This document shows, piece by piece, positions 11,901 through 23,365 of a stretch of 64,000 nt of DNA. Below the pieces are notes generated by a model. The model was given only the letters and a program-made list of their open reading frames with translations. It was not told where the DNA came from and searched no databases. The stretch's first letter is position 1. Each line of letters begins with the position of its first letter. A program made the translations under genes and the position numbers. Source of the DNA: Telmatactis stephensoni (Eukaryota > Cnidaria > Anthozoa > Actiniaria > Isophelliidae); NCBI GenBank assembly GCA_029948255.1, contig JALIZF010001838.1:532001-596000 (forward strand). Reading direction: 5' to 3'.

Positions 11901-14738
11901 AAAGAGCTTAAATCTACTAAATCCAACTGCAACAAACTGCAATCTCAAGTTGAAAACTTGAAAGCAAATTTGGGAGAAAGAGATGAATTATTACGTGCTA
12001 CTCAAGCGAAGTGTAGTACATCAGAAAACAAAGCCTTGGACTACAAGAAGAAATTTGAAGAAATGAAAGAACTTGCTGACAAATCAAAGGAAGACGAATA
12101 TCATTTAGAAAACGATCTTGAGCTAACCAAAACTAAGCTCATTGACTTGGAGAATGAGATTGCTGAATCACAAGGCGAAAATATGAAAACTATCAGTAAA
12201 TGTAGAGAACTTCAAAGAGACAAGAGAAACATGGAGGAAGACATTGAGCTATTGAAAAAAGAGAAAAATAAAATGGACAAAAAGCTGAAAGAGACTGAAA
12301 CGGAGAAAGACGAAATTTTACAAAAATACGAAGAAGCAAAACAACAAATGAAAGAATTAAAGAGTGAACAACGAAAATTGCACGAGGAGAAGGACGATTT
12401 AGATTTTGATCTCAATGAAATGTTGAAACACAAGAATCGAGAAATCAAGAAACTTACAGAAGACTTAGAGGTGACCGAGAATAAATACGAAGATCTCAAA
12501 GCCTCATGGGACAGTTCAGCTGCTGTAAGTTCAGATTTAAAGAGTGAGCTTACAAAACTCAAAGAGGATTGCTCAGACTTGACGAATAAAAACGAAAAGC
12601 TGTATGCATTTAAAAAGGAGTTAGTTAAAGATCTAGAAGACAAAGAGAAACAGATTGAGAGTTTGAAAAGTACTGAGGAAGAACTCAGAAATGGTATTAA
12701 CACCAGAGAAAAGGAATTGGAGAAATTGCGCGAAAAGTGCAAAGAACTTAAAGACCATAACGTAACGTTAGTAGGACAAAGTCATGAACTTAGAAAGGCT
12801 ATTGACTCGACAACCGATGAGCAAAAAGCTGTTGACACTTACGTCGAAAAGCTTAAAGAAGATCTCGAGAATGCACAAGGTCAACTTCAAGAAGATCAAG
12901 AAAAGATTTCCACCCTCGAAGAAACTATGGAGAAAGGAGCACAAGAAAACAGCGTTTTAAGAGAAAAGTTAAATAAGATGGAGAAAAGGATGGTGGACTT
13001 GCAAAAACGAGAAGAAAATGCGCAAACAGAATTGCTGGATGCTGAAAAGAGGGCGAAGGCGTCAGATAAGAAAGTCAAAGAATTAACAAATACATTGAAT
13101 AAAAACAAAGAAGATGCAAGCTATCTCCAAAACAAGCTCACAAAAGCAGAGAGCACAATTTCTTCTTTAGAAGATGCTCAGTCTAACGGAGAAGAACAAC
13201 AGAAAGCTTTACAGAGAAAGCTCCTTGACGCAACCAATCAAATCAAAGACTTGGCGGCGCAAGAAAAAGGCTACGAAGACAGACAAAAAAGTATTGACAA
13301 GAGAGTCGCTGATCTTAGGCATTACAACGAGGAATTGGAAGCCGAAAGAGATGATTTGGAATTCACAGTGAAAGAACTTAAGAAGAAACTTGAGAAGCAG
13401 AAGAAGAAAGTGGAAACGCTAGAAGATGAATTGCTATCAAAACAGACAGAGAAAGACGGCGTAGTGCAGGAACTTGATCTGCTAAAGAGGAGTCTCTCGG
13501 AAACAGAAAGTGAGCAAAGCGCTAACGTCAACGAAAAAGAAAAGCTCAAGAAAGAAATACTTGAAGCAACCAAAAAGATCATAGACTTAGAAGCTGAAAA
13601 TGATGCGCAGAACGAAAACGTCGAAGAACTTGAAAAGCTGTTGGATCAAAAACGCGCAACAGTGTTGGACTTGGAGGACAGCATAAAAGAGACCTCAGAA
13701 TCCGCCGCAAGTCTCCAGGCACAACACGATGAAGATAAAAGATTGATACGCAGTTTACAAGAAGACAACACTAACCTTGAAAAGATGCTGGAGAAACAAA
13801 GACAGTTGAGTGAAGGCTACAAGAGCAGTTTGTCCCAAAAGGACGCCGAGATATCGAAACTCACTTTCACCTGCGACGATGCTGATGATGCCTTACAATT
13901 GTTAAAGAAAGATTTAGCGCGAAGAGACGGAATGAACAAAGCCAATCGTGAGGAACTGGAAGAAGCTGAAAAACAAATAGCTGAGAGCAATAAAAAGCTC
14001 CAAGAAACAAAACTGTTAAATGATAATCTTTTAGAAGAAAATGACAGACTCCAGAAAGAGCTTGATAACGCTAGAAGGAAATTTTCAGAGCTGGATGGAA
14101 TGCCAGTTGAGAATTTTGTAAGCGCATTAGATGTAGAACCTTTAAGTTCACGTAAAAGTAGTTCATCATCTGTGTTAAGCTTCAATGTTGCAGATTCACG
14201 CATAAAAACGTTGGACGACAAACTCACTAAAGCACAAACCAAAGTCACAGACTTAGAGAACGAGCTGTCAAAGGAGATACGAAGACATGAGTATGACTGT
14301 ATAAAAACCAGACCATCTTTTCCATACACCGGCACATACGGAGCAAAGCGATCCAGTTTTTATGATCCCAGTGGATTCAACGAAAAATATGGATCGCCTA
14401 AAAAGTCAGACTCAAGTGATTCGGAGATCAATACCGACACAGGACACAAGAATCGAGGGTCAAATAAACTGAAGAAGTCAATGGACTCCGCTGACCAAAG
14501 CTTCGACAGAGGAAGTGACATCGACTCCAAAGGGATCGAAAAGAGCCTCAGCGTGGCCAGTTCAACTCCTCCCCAAAGTCCAGTAATATCGGTGTTTAAT
14601 TACGAAACATCTGACAAGCCAGTAAAATCAGATTCAACACAAGAAAACACAATGGATTCTTTGAAAATTCAAGTAAATAACGACAGTGTTTCAGACGCTA
14701 CAAGTAGAAGTGACGATGATGTCCGACGAGGGTTTTGA
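8910..14738 (+). CDS. Giant intronless coiled-coil protein, main ORF
   Basis: A 1942-codon ORF. The start is well supported: an in-frame TAA lies at 8874 and the ATG has A at -3. Residues 1-85 are a polar head, and residues about 85-1730 are long Glu/Lys/Leu-rich coiled coil. Two low-complexity breaks occur: about 660-760 (HPYKDG, STPDSGFSETDG) and about 855-930, which contains MDLFDMGF and LINFDEPF, short acidic-hydrophobic motifs reminiscent of clathrin/adaptor ligands. From 1730 the chain is Ser-rich and disordered, with a brief coil near 1770. Length and layout fit golgin/EEA1-type tethers or centrosomal scaffolds, but no GRIP, FYVE or other diagnostic domain is seen, so function is unassigned. 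The stop at 14736 is probably not the natural end: coding resumes in the next frame. Confidence 0.92.
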   Translation: MSRPNSAVEREIIHEQLIQAKKTLARLREISNSPNGENSSEWRENPREVSRDLSYYQQNGQTLGNSRPEDRTHSSRQPRISTTARDNLVHALGYQVSKLEDDLKTSLLSYFEQVERQKEDLIDSFNVMQKQLLNHQQTLQEQTLEASEKDAVIRELKDEKRRLENEVDKLHSGKNILDTSSFLNGLNSSFESLNSDSLSLAASTQNNSGYASDKSEMCEKFLQENARLREMLRRQDNSDCSRLERKVDLQKQLCNSYDKDLASKDILIKRLKAENKGLQDDVQSMQDEVLRVNASRLNAEQEKTKLQHDIQFKEDEIFVLREKLAEAMEDRDEMQSYAEHGDRSKTSNGDLSFPSLDEDVFELQNKCDSYKDKLQDKEKFINTMKRDQQEMIKGLDALKKELAEAKNETQRMKRENERLQKDNADRDIDRLSNETSTKASVSRINQLKNKITDAELEIKELQRKCEECEKREAALSQEVLSNIEKYTQAEQELYLTKKELAHLRGYSESSERHNDEMQRELSSARENAARLEKELRAKNFDNSDNLEELENENMQLKEDIARLDDALSSSKLELNQLENDMESLREQCSIQNVRLDGQETMIMRKDERIKELQDELVELHNQIDALTDEILKRNRDYENLKMSKLLSEQEKELLKTGKVPMSGLHPYKDGASFTRLESSTPDSGFSETDGHRRSYDREKLSGKPRHDFGSEGREFENEHFQQNQGNEDSPRRSGKGRDIQNKLHKLLQENAALQEEKAEMLATINDMQASVENVEDKIQQSDNKEREMQQKFAEKENDLLRTLDNMQQKLSDVQDENNELTEKLKVLERDRYNKENMGQRGIKHELMSNDQLDGLESAPVMDLFDMGFEHHPKQSSHVPAVQQEQVQGLEAGINNQLINFDEPFCERSEADLQNAPNNAASNKEMAKEMNNLKEEIKTQMESICEDKKELEAEVEQLRKLLEETQQQYDLAKQENDDFKNDSSKEKTDKDEKLAKLEKELKSTKSNCNKLQSQVENLKANLGERDELLRATQAKCSTSENKALDYKKKFEEMKELADKSKEDEYHLENDLELTKTKLIDLENEIAESQGENMKTISKCRELQRDKRNMEEDIELLKKEKNKMDKKLKETETEKDEILQKYEEAKQQMKELKSEQRKLHEEKDDLDFDLNEMLKHKNREIKKLTEDLEVTENKYEDLKASWDSSAAVSSDLKSELTKLKEDCSDLTNKNEKLYAFKKELVKDLEDKEKQIESLKSTEEELRNGINTREKELEKLREKCKELKDHNVTLVGQSHELRKAIDSTTDEQKAVDTYVEKLKEDLENAQGQLQEDQEKISTLEETMEKGAQENSVLREKLNKMEKRMVDLQKREENAQTELLDAEKRAKASDKKVKELTNTLNKNKEDASYLQNKLTKAESTISSLEDAQSNGEEQQKALQRKLLDATNQIKDLAAQEKGYEDRQKSIDKRVADLRHYNEELEAERDDLEFTVKELKKKLEKQKKKVETLEDELLSKQTEKDGVVQELDLLKRSLSETESEQSANVNEKEKLKKEILEATKKIIDLEAENDAQNENVEELEKLLDQKRATVLDLEDSIKETSESAASLQAQHDEDKRLIRSLQEDNTNLEKMLEKQRQLSEGYKSSLSQKDAEISKLTFTCDDADDALQLLKKDLARRDGMNKANREELEEAEKQIAESNKKLQETKLLNDNLLEENDRLQKELDNARRKFSELDGMPVENFVSALDVEPLSSRKSSSSSVLSFNVADSRIKTLDDKLTKAQTKVTDLENELSKEIRRHEYDCIKTRPSFPYTGTYGAKRSSFYDPSGFNEKYGSPKKSDSSDSEINTDTGHKNRGSNKLKKSMDSADQSFDRGSDIDSKGIEKSLSVASSTPPQSPVISVFNYETSDKPVKSDSTQENTMDSLKIQVNNDSVSDATSRSDDDVRRGF

Positions 14739-16074
14739 GCACAGCATTGGAAACCTAAACGATTTACTCTCAGAAATGAATGAAGCTGAGAAACAGGACC
14801 CGATATTACAACAGTTTCTCCTTGATCAAACTGGTCCTGAAGAAACTAGTTCACCTCGAAATGACAGCTTTGAGGCCATTCAGCCAACATACTTAAAACG
14901 GACGAGAGCAATCAAAGAATGACTTCCAAGATATCCAACCCCAAGAGAACAGATCCAATGTAAATGAGTCTTCATCAGACCTTTTACTAGATCTTACAGC
15001 ATCTGATATCACAACAGTTACAGATGTTATAGAACCAGTACAGAAACAAGATCAACTACTATTAGATCTCGGAACATTAGATACCAAAACAGATGAACAC
15101 ACCAATAAGCAAAATAAGGCTCCTAGTGGACGAAAGAACAACACAGATAGGGACGAACCCAGTGTATTTGAGAGTGATCAACCTAGTGACGTCATAGATC
15201 CCTTCTCGACGCCCTTCGACATACCAAACTGGGAAGATGAGTTTGACTCCAGCTTTGACATCGATTCTAGTAAAGAACTGATCAGTGATGATAGTCGATT
15301 GGATAATCGAGTTTTGATATTAGACAACGATAAAGATTACGCCCAAGAGAGCTCCACAGACGATACTCTCAAAGGTGAAGTTGATACTAAGAAACGCAAG
15401 TTTAAAACAAAAACTGAAATCGGATGTAGGGAATGATTTGATTATTGAAGTAAGAGAACGAGACGAATTGCACGAATCTAGACTTGATCAGGCATATTTT
15501 GGCGAACCACCGCCGAGGTTCAAAAAAAAGTCTTTGGATATTAATGTTGATAATGATACAAATAATAAATCCAGTAAAGATAAACAAAATGAAGCAGCTT
15601 CAAGCAAAAATACAGGCCACAAAACAGGAACAACTTGATGATCTTTCCGAGGACGACGATCCAACGGTGTTTCGAAAACCAAGTGAGATTATAAAACAAC
15701 TCGAAGACTCCTCGTTTAGCATTGGGAGGCCAGGAATGAAGCCACCGCGTCCCAAAAAGAGAGAAAATCTAACACCTGCATTGTGGGATATGCCCTCTAC
15801 TGTCAGCGGTGATCTTAACCAAAAACCTGAACCCAAACCACGAGGAAAACCATCCATGCAAATCAGAAGCCTACAAAGCACTGATGACGCAGAGATGAGT
15901 GAGGATGTAATGGCACCTGGACCTATGCCAAAGCAAAGATATATTGATCTGGAAACAGCGACTCAAGAAACAGAATCTACAGACGAAGAAGCTTCAGGTG
16001 AAGATTGGCGCACTGCGATTGGAAGAAAGAGAGTTATGAACTTGATTAAAGCATTTGAAGGAAAAGAGGTCTGA
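14722..16074 (+). CDS. C-terminal continuation of the giant coiled-coil protein, in four frame-shifted segments
   Basis: Protein-like reading continues after the main ORF through segments of about 14722-14900, 14900-15418, 15419-15625 and 15625-16074, each one base further on (+1). Switch points lie near GATGATG at 14721, an AAAA run at 14893-14896, GAAATC near 15418, and an A run at 15600-15635. Each segment is open and of like composition: acidic, Ser/Asp-rich, with DLLLDLT (about 14977), LLLDLG (about 15054) and DPFSTPF (about 15195). These resemble clathrin-box and AP2-ear ligands. It ends in a compact basic segment containing GEDWRTAIGRKR. Joined, the product would be about 2385 residues. 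Causes could be single-base insertion errors in the assembly (favoured), a recent pseudogene, or real frameshifting. Confidence 0.75.
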
Positions 16075-18008
16075 AAGTCAAAGTAGCGAGCTTAGAACCT
16101 GTGAGTTTAGTACAGCTTACATGTAGTACAGCATGCTACAGATAGACAATCTCGACGGTACGAGCCTTAGTGAGCATGGACGCGACGTGCAGTCTATAGG
16201 ACAGCTATATTTTGAGAAGTTTACTCCATCAAAGCAAGACGGTTTTCGCCCACAAAATCTAGTACAGACACTTTCAGAGCATATGACAAATTGCTATAAG
16301 AAATTATTACTATAAAACAAATTGTCATTCAGACGCGCGATTTCAGGGAAAAAGCGAGGCATATTTCTTCTACGATATACATAAATATATATGTGATCCA
16401 AATCCAATCAACTTATTTGTGAAACTATACATATAGGTTACGTACATTTTCACCAGAGTCCATTGGTATAGATTTATGTGGAAATCTGTTGCACTTATCT
16501 ATCTTAAAAGTCAGTAGAGGAAGAATGAGATGTTTTTACTAGCTAAAACAATAGGTGCAATATACCTTGTTATTGATTTTCGCGGGGCTTAATTGTCGCG
16601 AATTTCGCAATTTTTTAAACACTCGCGAAAAGTTTTCCCGAAGATCAACGTCCTCTCCCCATTCTTCTCGCGCCACAGCTTTTTTGGACAGCTTTTTTTG
16701 GAACGCCTGCATTGCAGGCTACGCAAAATCAATTGAGTACCTTAGTTTACTTGACCACAATTGTGTAGGCTTCAAGTAACTTACAACGTCGATACATTAT
16801 GACCAAATACTGTACCGTTGTACTATTGTGTTTTGACGCATACGAACATTGCCCAACTGTTTTACGGTTAGTTTTGTTGTAGTTCTTTGCGATATCATTG
16901 TAAAACATTATTTACAATTAAAGCCTGTATGGGTTTGTTAATGCAGATCAAGAACAGCAATACGTAAATGAGATTTTCGCGCAGTTTAGTTCCTTTGGGT
17001 ACAATTTTTGAGACAAATCTCGAAAATTAAGTCTCGCGAAACATAGTCTTTAAGTTTTCGCGAAATTTAGTAAGCGCGCGAAAATAAGTAAGAATAGGGT
17101 AGGTGTACATGAGTACACGTTTTATCAAAAAAGCATAATATTATCATGATTATGGTCCCTTGGTTTTATTGAATTGATAGCAACAGTTTAATATACAGTT
17201 TATTTCAAACAAGCGTTCATCAAGAGTATTTTTAGATTACTTAACGTTGTAAATACTGCTAAAATCGTTTGCATGCAATAACATTTTATACATTAATATA
17301 ATTATACCTAAATCTATATATTATATTAAAGGAGTCAATTTTAATCCATTAATGTAACTAGTCATATCATAGAGTTTAGCAAATGGTAGTTTTGTAGATA
17401 GTTATTAATATTTTGAATGGCTCAAGAATTCCAAAGAGCAATCATAATAAACTAATAGCTGACAATTTGAAAATACTTTAAAATTGTGTCCCATAGTTAT
17501 TTCTATTATTGAATACAGTGTAGAGGGACTCCATGCAAGGTTTAGGAAGGAGATGGGGAGGGAGAACTTTAATAGGGATTTTATATAGCATTTTATTATT
17601 CTTTTACACTGAGTTGGATAATGCTTTTAATCTGTTGTAACTTGTATATTTACTGAAAATCATGAAGAGGATTGCCAAGGTTTGGGAAAGGAAGGGCATT
17701 AACAGGGATTTTATTCTAGCCTACAGAGTTGGATAATTTCCCAAATCTCTTGTAAATCCATTTCCTATGCATGAGAAAAATTAACAGGTGTGCCAAGGAA
17801 AGATTAAAAATACATGTTGTGCCAAATTTCTTTCAACCAACAACACAGGAAACCCAACACAAAAAGGTGATCAGCACACAGAGGTGTTAGAATAGGATGT
17901 TGTTGCTTTGAGAATTTGTATTTTAACTTCCACCTCAAACACCTTTGTTTGGAAAGGCATTCTAAGAATACTAGAGAATAAGTGAAAATTAAAAAGAAAT
18001 TATAAAAA
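16075..18008. other. Intergenic region between the coiled-coil gene and MRTO4, with a TTTTCGCG-rich repeat
   Basis: No coding region recognised. At about 16570-16640 and 16970-17095 there are inverted clusters of TTTTCGCG / CGCGAAAA words, the two ends of a roughly 500-bp repeat. The rest is AT-rich. It should contain the 3' UTRs of the plus-strand coiled-coil gene and of the minus-strand MRTO4 gene, which converge here. Confidence 0.5.
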
Positions 18009-21000
18009 TTATGTCAGTTCTTCAAATGTCCCATCGTTATTCCATAAACACAGAAGACTAATGTGGAACTTTGCCATTGGATTTTCAAACAATTTCTGTT
18101 AAAAATAGAAAAAACTTTGCTCAACACGACTGTAGCTTTCTACGTACACTGGAATTTTTAAGTGAATGTTCTACTCTACTTTTCTGATTATACTTAATGA
18201 TCAAGTGAAGCAGTCTAATTAACCTTCTGCAGGAAACTGTTGTTGTTTTCAATTTTTTGTCTGTTTGTTTGTTTTTTAGTTTTCTTTCTTGTGATGAGAC
18301 ACTTGCTTGCCAAGGCAAATGCTTACTTGAGGGAATACAGTTATAAATAATTTAACTTCAAATTTTCACATTTGTCAGACTGGACTTGAAAGAAAACACA
18401 GTTGACTGTGCAGGGTTGTTTGCTGTTCTAAAGATCATTTGAAGATGACCCAGACAATCTGCAAGTTAGTCTATCATTCACTCACTATTGAGATCTGTCT
18501 GCTGGTAATCTAGCTAAACACTCTAAGCAAGAGATTTGACATTACACAAATATTACCCTGGTTTCCAAAGATATTCTTTCTGGAACATTTCACTAAAACA
18601 ATTCCTCTGGACCAGGGGTACAAAAGCAGAGATCACTCTGTGAAATCTACTGTATTTGTAGTCATCAAGCTTGTACAATTATGCAGCAGTTCAATTATAT
18701 GATAACATGTGGAGACTAAGGGATTGAACTAGTTTGGGTAACATCTTCATCATATTATTCTGATGGTAATATTTTACTCTAATTTGCACTTACTAGTATT
18801 CTTGCTTGCTCTGGTGTTAAAACATCTCCATCCTTACACACACTATAGTCACTAAGCAGAGTGACAACACCTGAAATGATACCATATTAGATAAGTTAAT
18901 CATTGCCTTGATCTGCACGAAAGGTTTGTGGTAGCAGGTCTCCCTTTATACAACATGCACAATGTAGTTATCTCATATTCTTGCTTTCACTTCCTCACAT
19001 CAAACTTTCATTGTCATTTATGGGCATCCTGTAGTACATTGTAGTGGGATTCCTGTGTACAAGGGCTCGAGAGTAACGACAATGATGTATAGGGTAAAAG
19101 TTTGATATGCCTCTGCAGTGCTATAGGTCAGTGTAGCTTTACATTTAGGGCCTTCACAGACTAGGGGAAATATTGTCAGTAGTTGTTGATAACAAGTTGT
19201 GATCTAACTAAAACTTATCAACAACTAAAATCACTTTGTTTTCAAATTCAAATGAGCCCAGATTGTTATTGAAAGCTATTTTTTACCAGTGTGTGGACTA
19301 GTCATTAATAACAACTAGTTATTGATAACTATATTCCCTAGTTTGGGGTTTGTGGATGCCCTAAGTCTACTTGTGGGATTTTACATGACAAAAAATGTTG
19401 ACATCAAATGTGTGGAGTAAATGTTTACTGAGAATAGAATTATACCTTTCTTTAAATGAAATTAAAAGAAATGAATGGAGTATGAGTGACTGTTTACTGA
19501 CAACAGAATTTACCTTTCTTTAAAGCTGTTGGTAAACCCAGCTGTCTAAGATTTGGTTCCATAGAATGAGGAAACTGATCAATGGGACCTAAAAAGGATT
19601 TAAATGTCATAAATCAATCCTATTACCATGACAACCAAATTGTTACTTTCTCTATGAGAGTTGCCTTAGAACTGCAAGGCTGTGTTCTAACAGTGAGACA
19701 AATAACATTTTGTGCTTTGGTGACTGAAAACGATGTACAATGTATGGTAAGGTAAAGCTACTGTTGGAGGGTGCCTGAAGGGCTTTCTGGACACCCTGAG
19801 TTTTGAGTTGCATAGCCTAATGGACTGCTTGAGATGTTGTTATTCTAAATTGCTGCAAATAAATCTGCAGAAAGTTTGATGTCAGAACTAATTTCAAACA
19901 CTGATTTGATTAATATAATAATGGTTCTGATTAAATCATAAATTAAGATCAACCTATGAAAATACTGTACAGCATTTGAAATACGTAAGCTTTACAACTT
20001 TGTCTAGACTAGCACAAACAAACCTGCATCTAAAGAGAAATCATAAACTGCTTTGTTGCCAGCCCTTGCATAGTCCATGGTGCTGAAATCATTGAACCAA
20101 CTAGGAAATAATCAAACATCATCATTCTCTAAATTGTACTCCATTATATAATTTATGTACTGTAGAATAATAACAGTAGAACTCCACTAACTCCAACTCC
20201 CAAGGCAAATGGAAAATATCTGGAAAAGGTAGCAGCAGTTCAAGTTACAATGGAACCAAATGATGTTGAATTTCAAGTACATGTACGTTCTCTGTGTGCT
20301 CAACTACATGTATCTGTCTTTCAGATGCAAATTAATGAATATTATTGTTAATAATAAGTATGTAGAATAAACAGAGACTAAAATTTCATGATTTCACTAT
20401 TTCACACTTTTTATGTTATTATAATATAAATTCAAGATTCTTGCACATCTTTTGTAAAGTTTATCAACTTCCAAAAAGCAAAGTTTGAGTTAAAAGAATA
20501 AACTTGACTTTGATTTTGAATCAAGGGAAATATAAAGTTTAGTTCAAGTTAAAGGGGAATTCAATTTAACAGCATTTGAGTTATCCAATGACTATGAAAA
20601 TATGGACAAAAACTAGGAGAAATCAGAATTTTATTTTGTTTGAGACAGGAGGAAGTTTGAGTTAACCAAGTTCAAGAAAGTGGGGTTCTACTGTCATTAT
20701 ATTACAATGTATGTGATAGAGCAGATTTTGTGTGAGTGTTAAACAGACTGCACCATGCCTTGACCTCATCAGTGCCATGATGTCTATAAAAGCATTCGAA
20801 ATTCCTGCCGTAACCGTGCCGTGACTGTGTGGTGCCGTTTTCACAGTCATACAAAATCTACTCTATGCTCTATTAATAAGAATATTGTCATACCTTAAGA
20901 CATCTTCTTTGGATTGATTTGTAAACAGCAAACCACACTGACCCTTTAATCTCTGTAATGAACAATTGAAGGGTTCTCTGTGAAAACGACCTAAGTGACT

Positions 21001-23331
21001 TTTTGATGGATGTCCAGACATTGATGTTTTAGCACAATAAAGTTGATTGATATCATTTAATTATTAAATTGATATCATTTTATACCATTGAAAAAATCAT
21101 CAAAAAAGTCATTTAGGCTGTTTTCATAGGGAGCCCTTCATTATTGAACAAAGTTCTGTTTTATGATAATAAAAGTCCAATATTCTCCAGTAGTATTACC
21201 TGTTGGATTTCTTTCTTACTGTAGTTGTACCCAAAGTCACTAGCTACAAGCACTTTTTTAACTTGTATATGTAGACAAAATACACTATCATGTAGTGAGG
21301 GCTTAATATCTTTGGCCACTCAATTGGAAAATTCAACATACATTTGGATCCTGGTTTAAAACCTCTGGCGCACACTGCAGTATGTAGGTCAACTTTCAAA
21401 AGACTGTTACTTGCCATGTGTAACAGTCACATAGGATCAGCATGAAACCCTCTTGAAGTGGAGTGGTGATTGGTTTAAAAAACAATGGTCTTTTTAGAAC
21501 GCCAAACAATTAAGCAATGGATCCTATTGTACCCCACTGGCCAATCAGAAAATGCGTTCAAATGAGTTCATGCTATCTGGTCACATACCAGTCTTATTGA
21601 AAATTCTTCAGCAAACCCTTTTTCCCACATACATGTAATGCTCTCTTGTGATAATTATTTTGATAAGGACTGGGCACAATTGAATTTTAAACATTCATTT
21701 TACCTTGCTAATTTGATACAAATTCTCTTTATATTCATCTTCTGGTGATTTACCAAGTGCTATGACCATAACTTTGTTTTTACCAAAGAAAAACCTATAA
21801 ACAACAAAACACAAGGGAGGGAAACGACCACCTTTAATTACATGTACAGTGGTTCCTCTCTCAAGCGGACACCTTTGGGACCTTGCCTAGTGTCCACTTA
21901 ATAGAGGTGTCTGCTAGATAGAGGTCCAATTGAAGGGTTCCATGTGAAAATGGCCTAAGTGACTTTTTTGATGACATGTTTTCAATGGTATAAAATGGGC
22001 AGTTATAATTAACTTTTCTATGCTGGAAAAATTAATCTCAGGACATCCATCAAAAAGTCACTTAGGTCATTTTTATGGGGAACCCTTCAATTTATAGTCC
22101 ATATCTGAAAATTCTCCAGAACCTTAGGTACTAAGTGTCTGCTTGATAAAGGGTGTCCAATTAGCAAGAGGTCTGCTTAGAGACGATTTTGTATGAGTGT
22201 GAAACAGTCTGACCATGCTGTGTGATTCCCGTGATGTCTATAAAAGTATTTGAAATTTCTGCATAACTGTGCTGTGACCATGCGGTGCCGTTATCACAGT
22301 CATACAAAATCTACTCTAATAAAGGTAACACTGTATGTGCATTTGACTACTGTATGTGCTTCTACCTTGGCCATCATACGTGTACAAAGTTATGGAGATA
22401 CAAGGTACATGTACAAAAACTTCTGTCATTGTCACAGTAAAAGATACAGTATGCAAGAATACAATACATTACATGATAACATCTGTCTGCATGTTATATT
22501 TCAAAAAACAAGAACGCTATTTTTAATAGAGACTCCGGCAGAAAACTGCCTGATAATTATATTCCTCTATTAAATTGTAAATAGTATAATTCTAGAACAC
22601 AACCTTAGTGGTAGCTCGCGCTCGTTGTTGTTATTGTGAGCGCTCGAGGATAATGTTGTTAACGCCATAAGCGTGCGTGGATTTTGTAACGATTTTGTTG
22701 ATTCCATTTACCCTGATGATGGGCCTTAGGCCCGAAAGCTTGGTAATAAAATTACTTATGGTTGATGAAACAAGATCAATGATATAACATCTGTCTTGTT
22801 TCTGATTGAAAGGCTAAAGAAAGTACATGCATATGTAATGGACATGGTGTATCATTGGCAAGACAGAAAGTACATTGTATATGAATCAAGAACAGATCCA
22901 GGATAATAACTAACAAATAGAACATCTTCTTCCGTGCTCCATTCAGTAATACAGCACGAAGTGACGAAAGCACGAAAGAAGTGTACAGCTCGTGCTCTCC
23001 ACACTTCTTGAGTGCTTTCGTCACTTCCTAAGTGCTGTATTACTGAATGGAGCACAGAAAAAGATGTTCTATTTGTTTTATTATATATTTTTAAGTAAAT
23101 ATTCGAGGGAAAAAGTTTGATTCTTTCCTAAAAAAATTCAAAAGGTGCACGCGCGGTCGAGCTCGCGCTGCTGACATCAGAACTGTGCTCCATTCTCTGA
23201 TAAAGCACAGCTGTCAGCCAATCAGAGTGCACGTATCGACAAGGGTATATAATAATTAGGGGATGCAGCATTATAGAAATAGAAAGTAGTCCAGAGGATC
23301 CAGAAGAAATTTTGGAAAAGTAGTAAAGAGA

Positions 23332-23365
<34 letters not shown>

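Noticed and set aside
22720..22745. Hammerhead ribozyme at CTGATGATGGGCC
   Set aside because: CTGATGA is present, but the GAAA and GTC/GTA core elements with three pairing helices are not; only a single GGGCC/GGCCC hairpin forms.
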